Shown here one piece after another: positions 16,562 to 21,505 of a stretch of 21,505 bases of DNA. The stretch lies in the NCBI GenBank assembly GCA_002633005.1, contig NMRA01000250.1, positions 277,291 through 298,795 of the forward strand, read 5' to 3'. Made by a program: the position numbers and the translations under genes. Numbering within the stretch: position 1 is the first letter of the stretch; each line of letters begins with the position of its first letter. Source of the stretch: Phoronis australis. Its lineage: Eukaryota; Phoronida; Phoronidae. The notes below the pieces were generated by a model. That model made no database searches and had not been told where the DNA came from. It saw only the letters and a list, made by a program, of their open reading frames with translations.

Positions 16562-18676
16562 GCATTCTTCAGCATCACTTACTAACAATACAGAAGCACG
16601 AAACCTGAACCAGAAACACAAAATGTTCAACTGAATACATGCATTTAAGGTACATCGCATTGGGACTTCAGGCAGACTCGGAGGTACTTCACCTAATTTC
16701 AGATGGGTGCAAGAGATTTGAAAGGTCTGGCCAACAGCAAATAGCACAACCCAGCAAAGTGACTGAACTGTATATTTTTGAGTTTACAGAACCCCCCGGT
16801 TTGTGAAGAAATCTACCCAAGTGTACGGTAACTTGGCCATAGGTGAGCCCTACGTATTGGCTTTCAATACCACCGTCTTTCCTAATAAGCAGTACAGCCC
16901 AGTTTATGCAGTAAGCGAGGAGCATCCTTAAGACAATTCAAACTTTTGGTCATTACAGGACTTGGAGGAAAATTTTACAGGTGATGCATCAATTCCACAA
17001 ATAAATAGGCTTGTGTGATAAAATACTTTTTGTGTTATAAAATTTTAATAAAATAAATGTTTTTGTATGAATAAGTCACAGTAACGATAAAAAGAGATGG
17101 AAAAAGAGGAAACTGGAAATCAAAAAATAGGAAATCGAAACCAAATAAGAGGGAAATTCCAAGCCCTATAATTATTCTGTAAAATTGCATCAGTCTCGGG
17201 CAAGTCTGCTTACTGCACATATATTTCAACTCATACTGATCTCCATGTTTGGTGCCCTTCACAATTCCTGTTGTTATCACCTCTGGTTGGCGTCATATAC
17301 CTAGTTACACTTAACCAAGTATTTTTCCTCTACGGTCTGTAGCATTTTCCTTGCACCACCGATATATCTACACACTCTATATCCGTTCTTTTAATCCTAA
17401 CTCTTCCCATCAAACATCGTCAAGAGTACCAAACTTTACCAAAACGTTTGCTTTGCAGTCGACATATAATGTTGGAAGACCAAAGTGTCACAACAAAACT
17501 TAGCCAATAAATTAAAACCTAAGGTCATTTTCTGACTCAAGAATGCACTGTGTTATTTCTACACTGGGTACATCTGATACAATACTACTGTCCTGGTTGC
17601 ATAATATTATGGGTTTTCCAAGAATGAATTAAAATTGCCATCCCACTCTAAAAACAACTTGTCATGGGTTCGTAAAATTACACCTCACTCTTTGCAGTCA
17701 ACAGATAACTTAAGGATACCACCAATGGAAGACAAGAGAAAAGTGAACTGAATGTCAATCAACATTTCCATAATGAACTGAACCATCCAATCAGATATCA
17801 GCTTACAAATATTAGCATGCACAATAAATGGGTGGCTCATTTACTGAATGTTGCAATTGTCAAACAATGGACATTTTTACAATGAGACAATTCTGGGATT
17901 AACATTTTCCTCGCCATCTGTTGGCTGGAAATGTAGGTGCACGACCTCTAATTTCATTGGTGGGTGTCATTCAATGTCCCACAATCCATTGCAGATATCC
18001 TACGATGCTCTACACATAAAAAATCATTGCCATCAAAGTGGCAATTCCTTCCAATGTCCAGCATAAACATGAACATGAAAAATAGTGAAATAAGTCAATT
18101 AATCTTAACAGTCTGGAAATCATTTTCTGTCCTGATATGGAAAGATCAGAGACATACCTCATGTGATTGAATAACCCGATTCAAAAGTTGGGTTTTCGGC
18201 AGACAGTGAGGGAGAAATATCTCGACAGGGAACTTAGAAATAAACTAAGCTGTTTACCAAACCTTAGACTTCATTCAGAGACAAAAATAACCTTGTTGCT
18301 TGAAATTTATAAATTCATAATTCTCCATGCGGTTATACAGTCAAAATAATAAACACTCAAATAAAGTGGTATCATGTTTCGGATATCGTCATGAAATAAA
18401 ATCGTTTACAGATTAAAATTATTCGAAACCAAGTCACACTCACCTAATAAAATAATTTTTATGTTACTCAATATTCTGCTCTATTATACAAAATGTCAGC
18501 AACCAATACCAACCAATCAGCAGCAGGTTTGTAAGCAAAAATGCAGTTAAAACAACCAAAAAAATGTACAATGGAGTACACTCATCCATTACACCCTCTC
18601 AAAACTGACCAATGGGAAGTGTTGTAATACTGTTCAAGAACCAATCAGCAGAAGCCAGCTGTACCAGTCTGACATT
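16562..18676. other. intergenic sequence, probably including the PHLDB 3' UTR
   Basis: No gene or classifiable transposon is seen apart from the inverted T-rich repeat copy at 17048-17167. The right part should hold the minus-strand 3' UTR of the PHLDB gene. No canonical AATAAA was found on the minus strand close to the stop; the best I see is ATTAAA at 17395-17390. Two CCAATCAGCAG phrases occur near 18512 and 18641. Confidence 0.6.
17048..17167 (-). repeat. dispersed T-rich repeat, copy 2 (inverted)
   Basis: The minus strand matches 4967-5106: GGGCTTGGAATTTCCCTC, TTTGGTTTCGATTTCC and GATTTCCAGTTTCCTC, ending near CATACAAAAACA. It lacks the ~33-bp segment present in copy 1. Confidence 0.65.
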
Positions 18677-19171
<495 letters not shown>

Positions 19172-19457
19172 CTATTTCCACAAACGAGAAGCGAAAACTT
19201 TTCCCCAGTAGCACAGTTGTATTCATGTCAACATGGTTCTTTGGAGACAAATACTTGTAATGGAGTGAATAGCAGTAGAGTAATACAATGTGTTCAGATA
19301 ATGGGCCAACTGATCCCAAGAACTGAAACTGACAGGAAAGAATGCTGCAATGCTAAGACATCTATTGGCTGATTTGTTAACTCACTCTGGCACATAAATA
19401 AACATGACAAACAGGGTCAAACTAGCCAATACTCAGCTCTTAAACAGAGCTGAAGGT

Positions 19458-19469
19458 CCACCAGAGGGC
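19458..19469 (+). promoter_or_regulatory. CTCF-like core motif
   Basis: CCACCAGAGGGC is an exact match to the CCASYAGRKGGC core and is followed by G. It is single-copy here and not part of the repeat family at 5735-8870. Occupancy is unknown. Confidence 0.4.
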
Positions 19470-20423
19470 GTTTCACCACTTGGTGGAATGGATATAAACC
19501 AAAAGAATGTGAGGAAAATTTTTGTTCAGTTTGTTAGTACTAACCAATTCAAATTCCCTCGACATGTTTACAAAACCGCAAAGGGTCTTACTGGTTATAT
19601 TTTGCCTCTTTTTACTTTCCTCTACTAACAACAACAAATCAAATCGTCTGCCATGTTTTGCACTTAGTTTTTAATCTAATGATGCCATGTAAAGACCATA
19701 ATGCCTGCCAATAAGCCCAGTGAATGCTTTAGTTCATAAGTTTACCTGTAGAGTAGAAATTGCAAATGGCGGAGTGTCAAGCAGAAAGTAAAAAGTAGAA
19801 TCTTCGAGTGAATATTATTAAGTCCTTGCGAAGAGCTTGATTTCCATGCAGTTATATTTGCTGTATTATTTCTTAAGATAAATGTGTACACACGATCACA
19901 AATTCGACGCGTGCGGCCTAAGGTTTGACATGCAATTCGAATGTGATGTGTATGTCACTTGATTCTACACTTTCACTGTGCGGACTTCCAACCCTATTTA
20001 AGGGTTGGTGTAATGACCAGGGTCAAACATGCACCCATTCATGAATGCCACTCTTCAAAAACAGCATCAATCAAATAGAAAATCATATATACAATACAGT
20101 GAACAATAGTTAGGCCTGAGCGAGCGAAAGATTTGTTGTTGACAGCAGATGCAATAATAAAGGTACCCGAAATAATTCGCTAAGGACTTAGCTCACCTCG
20201 CCCACAGACTGTAAGGATTGATGCTCACGACGAAAAATAAATTCAACACGACATATATTTACCTAGAAAAAAATCTCAGTTCGTTTTGACAATGATGGAA
20301 GTTATGACCTTAGCTCTCCATCTACGCCAGGCTTAAATGTGTACACAGTAGTCATTTGTCGTGAACCGCAATCACATACAACAATTCGGTTGCGCAGACA
20401 TGGCTTAGTCCGTCCCCTTACAG

Positions 20424-20495
20424 CAGCAGATAACATTAGATGGCAGCAGACGACATTAAACAGCAGCAGGCGACATTATAGAGCAGCAGACGTAC
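20424..20495 (-). repeat. 20-bp tandem repeat abutting the PHLDB splice donor
   Basis: On the plus strand, CAGCAG-(A/G)(T/C)(A/G)ACATTA units start at 20424, 20444 and 20464, and a fourth, partial unit (CAGCAGACGTAC) starts at 20484. That last unit contains the donor GTACGTCTGCTG of the coiled-coil exon on the minus strand. Confidence 0.8.
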
Positions 20496-20636
20496 CTGTA
20501 CTTTCTCCTTCTCCCTCAGCTTCACCTGCTGCTCCATCAGTTCTTGTGTCCTCAGCTTCTCTTCCGCTAGCAGTCTCGACAGGTCCTCATTTTTCTGTCG
20601 TTCTCTTCGCAGTTCCTCCAGCTCGGCTTCCATCTG
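20496..20636 (-). CDS. PHLDB2: PHLDB/LL5 exon: coiled coil
   Basis: This phase 0-0 exon of 47 codons lies between acceptor AATGTTGCAG and donor CAG-GTACGT. It encodes QMEAELEELRRERQKNEDLS and RLLAEEKLRTQELMEQQVKL, then REKEKVQ: almost purely charged and helical, with leucines and methionines in heptad-like spacing, as expected of the coiled coil that precedes the PH domain in LL5 proteins. The assignment to PHLDB rests on strand, phase and position directly upstream of the PH exon, because the sequence alone is a generic coiled coil. The acceptor is a tandem CAGCAG, so the first Gln may be optional. A longer plus-strand open frame over the same bases is a shadow. Confidence 0.8.
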
Positions 20637-21301
20637 CTGCAACATTAAATGGGACACGTGAAGCACAACGCGAAAGCAAGGTGGAACGACACAATGTTTT
20701 TGCATTTCGTAAACTCATGATATTAGCCCTGCACTTCTGGCGAGAAACTTTAGCTTATGAAATGCAAACGGTGAATTTGATACTATAAATTCAACATTTC
20801 AAGCTCACCAACATGGCCGTCATTTCGCTAGATTACGCTAGCACACTCACAAAACACATGCCTTTCACGGGGGCGATTTTGCATGATCTCACTTTCTTTG
20901 TTGAGAAACTTGGTCAACGGAATGCACGACAAACTCACTCTTCATCATGTATTTTGAAGAAAGGAATAAAACAAGGTCATAAATATGGCAAAAATTCTCC
21001 AAAATGTGGGAAACCGAAATCCAATCTGAAATTCAATTTTCTTGAACATGTTATTTGGGACAGCAGCAATTTTTTGCTTTTATCGCTTTTCTCAAATTCT
21101 GGACACCACATCTAATGCATACAAGAATCTAAAACAGAATTGTACATTTGTAAAAATAATACTGGTTAATAATACTGGTTAATAATACTGGTTAATAATA
21201 CTGGTTAATAATACTGGTTAATAACATTCACCTGGTAAAAGCTGCCAAGGTGGAATTTTCACTGTAAATTCAAAATTGAGTAGTGCCTAGTCAAAAAGTA
21301 C
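20637..21301 (-). other. PHLDB intron with 13-bp repeat
   Basis: The donor is AAG-GTACTT and the acceptor AATGTTGCAG. No further exon is apparent. A five-copy 13-bp repeat lies at 21161-21225. Confidence 0.7.
21161..21225 (+). repeat. 13-bp microsatellite-like repeat, five copies
   Basis: ACTGGTTAATAAT starts at 21161, 21174, 21187, 21200 and 21213 with no internal change until the end of the last copy. Perfect copies suggest recent expansion, so length variation between individuals is likely. Confidence 0.95.
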
Positions 21302-21505
21302 CTTGTTTTGTGAATGATGCACGTCAGACTTCCCTCGTTCGTCTCCACTCTGAAAACTAGCGTCCTTTTCTGAGAATGTGTCGCTACTTGTGATGCTCGA
21401 GCTTTCTGAGTCGAGCGTGCTGAAGTTATTCACCGTCGACATCTTGACGTCTTCATTGTGTATCAGCGGATGTTCTACTATGATATGTTTCTTGGGCACT
21501 GAACT
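21302..21505 (-). CDS. probable PHLDB/LL5 exon, Ser-rich, cut by window edge
   Basis: An open minus-strand frame enters from the window edge and ends at a good donor (AAC-AAG-GTACTT) in phase 0, which fits the phase-0 start of the coiled-coil exon. It encodes VPKKHIIVEHPLIHNEDVKM, then a Ser/Thr/Asp/Glu-rich stretch (STLDSESSSITSSDTFSEKD) and SGDERGKSDVHHSQNK. Such acidic Ser-rich sequence looks disordered and phosphorylatable, in keeping with the linker regions of LL5 proteins. I cannot match it to a named domain. It is included for its frame, donor and compatible phase. The start of the exon is outside the window. Confidence 0.6.

Noticed and set aside
20339-20788. 149-codon plus-strand open frame
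   Set aside because: It is the antisense shadow of the PHLDB coiled-coil exon plus the 20-bp repeat. The minus-strand reading has proper splice sites and a helical composition.

Overview
The window is animal nuclear DNA: AT-rich, spliced genes with large introns full of decayed transposons and tandem repeats. Several things point to an invertebrate bilaterian, probably marine: modest intron sizes, a mixture of Kolobok-like, Penelope-like, THAP/SWIM and helentron-like repeats, and divergence of the recognisable proteins from their vertebrate relatives. The species cannot be fixed from the sequence. No bacterial-style operon, RNA gene or CRISPR array is visible.

Two genes are present, both only by their 3' portions, and they converge tail to tail. 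On the plus strand, six exons (1045-11662) encode the C-terminal part of SorLA/SORL1: two fibronectin type III domains, each split over two exons, then a transmembrane exon, then the end of a cytoplasmic tail with the FANSHY sorting motif and an acidic C-terminus. Splice phases agree at every junction (1-0, 0-1, 1-0, 0-1, 1-1, 1-stop). On the minus strand, three exons (21505 down to 18677) encode the C-terminal part of a PHLDB/LL5 protein: a Ser-rich segment, a coiled-coil exon and a last exon with the complete C-terminal PH domain. About 7 kb separates the two stop codons.

The space between exons is mostly mobile-element debris. 1-763 is the end of a THAP transposon whose coding part is broken by a stop and a frameshift. 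5701-8935 is a helentron/pearl-like repeat whose ~150-bp monomers each carry a CTCF-like core, and it is split by a block with a dead SWIM-finger gene and a dead THAP gene in convergent orientation. 8953-9266 and 10457-10924 are miniature inverted-repeat elements, and 11060-11366 is a 42-bp minisatellite. In the intergenic part, 12073-12240 is a Penelope-like fold-back insertion with a 13-bp target duplication and a hammerhead-like core, 14590-14936 is a 33/34-bp satellite, and 15707-16557 is a TTAA-flanked Kolobok-like miniature element. Both of its arms are copies of the same transposase start region.

SorLA is a sorting receptor of the Golgi-endosome route and LL5/PHLDB is a cortical phosphoinositide-binding adaptor. 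Nothing in the sequence ties them functionally; their interest as a pair is the linkage, because human SORL1 and PHLDB1 both lie on 11q23-q24.
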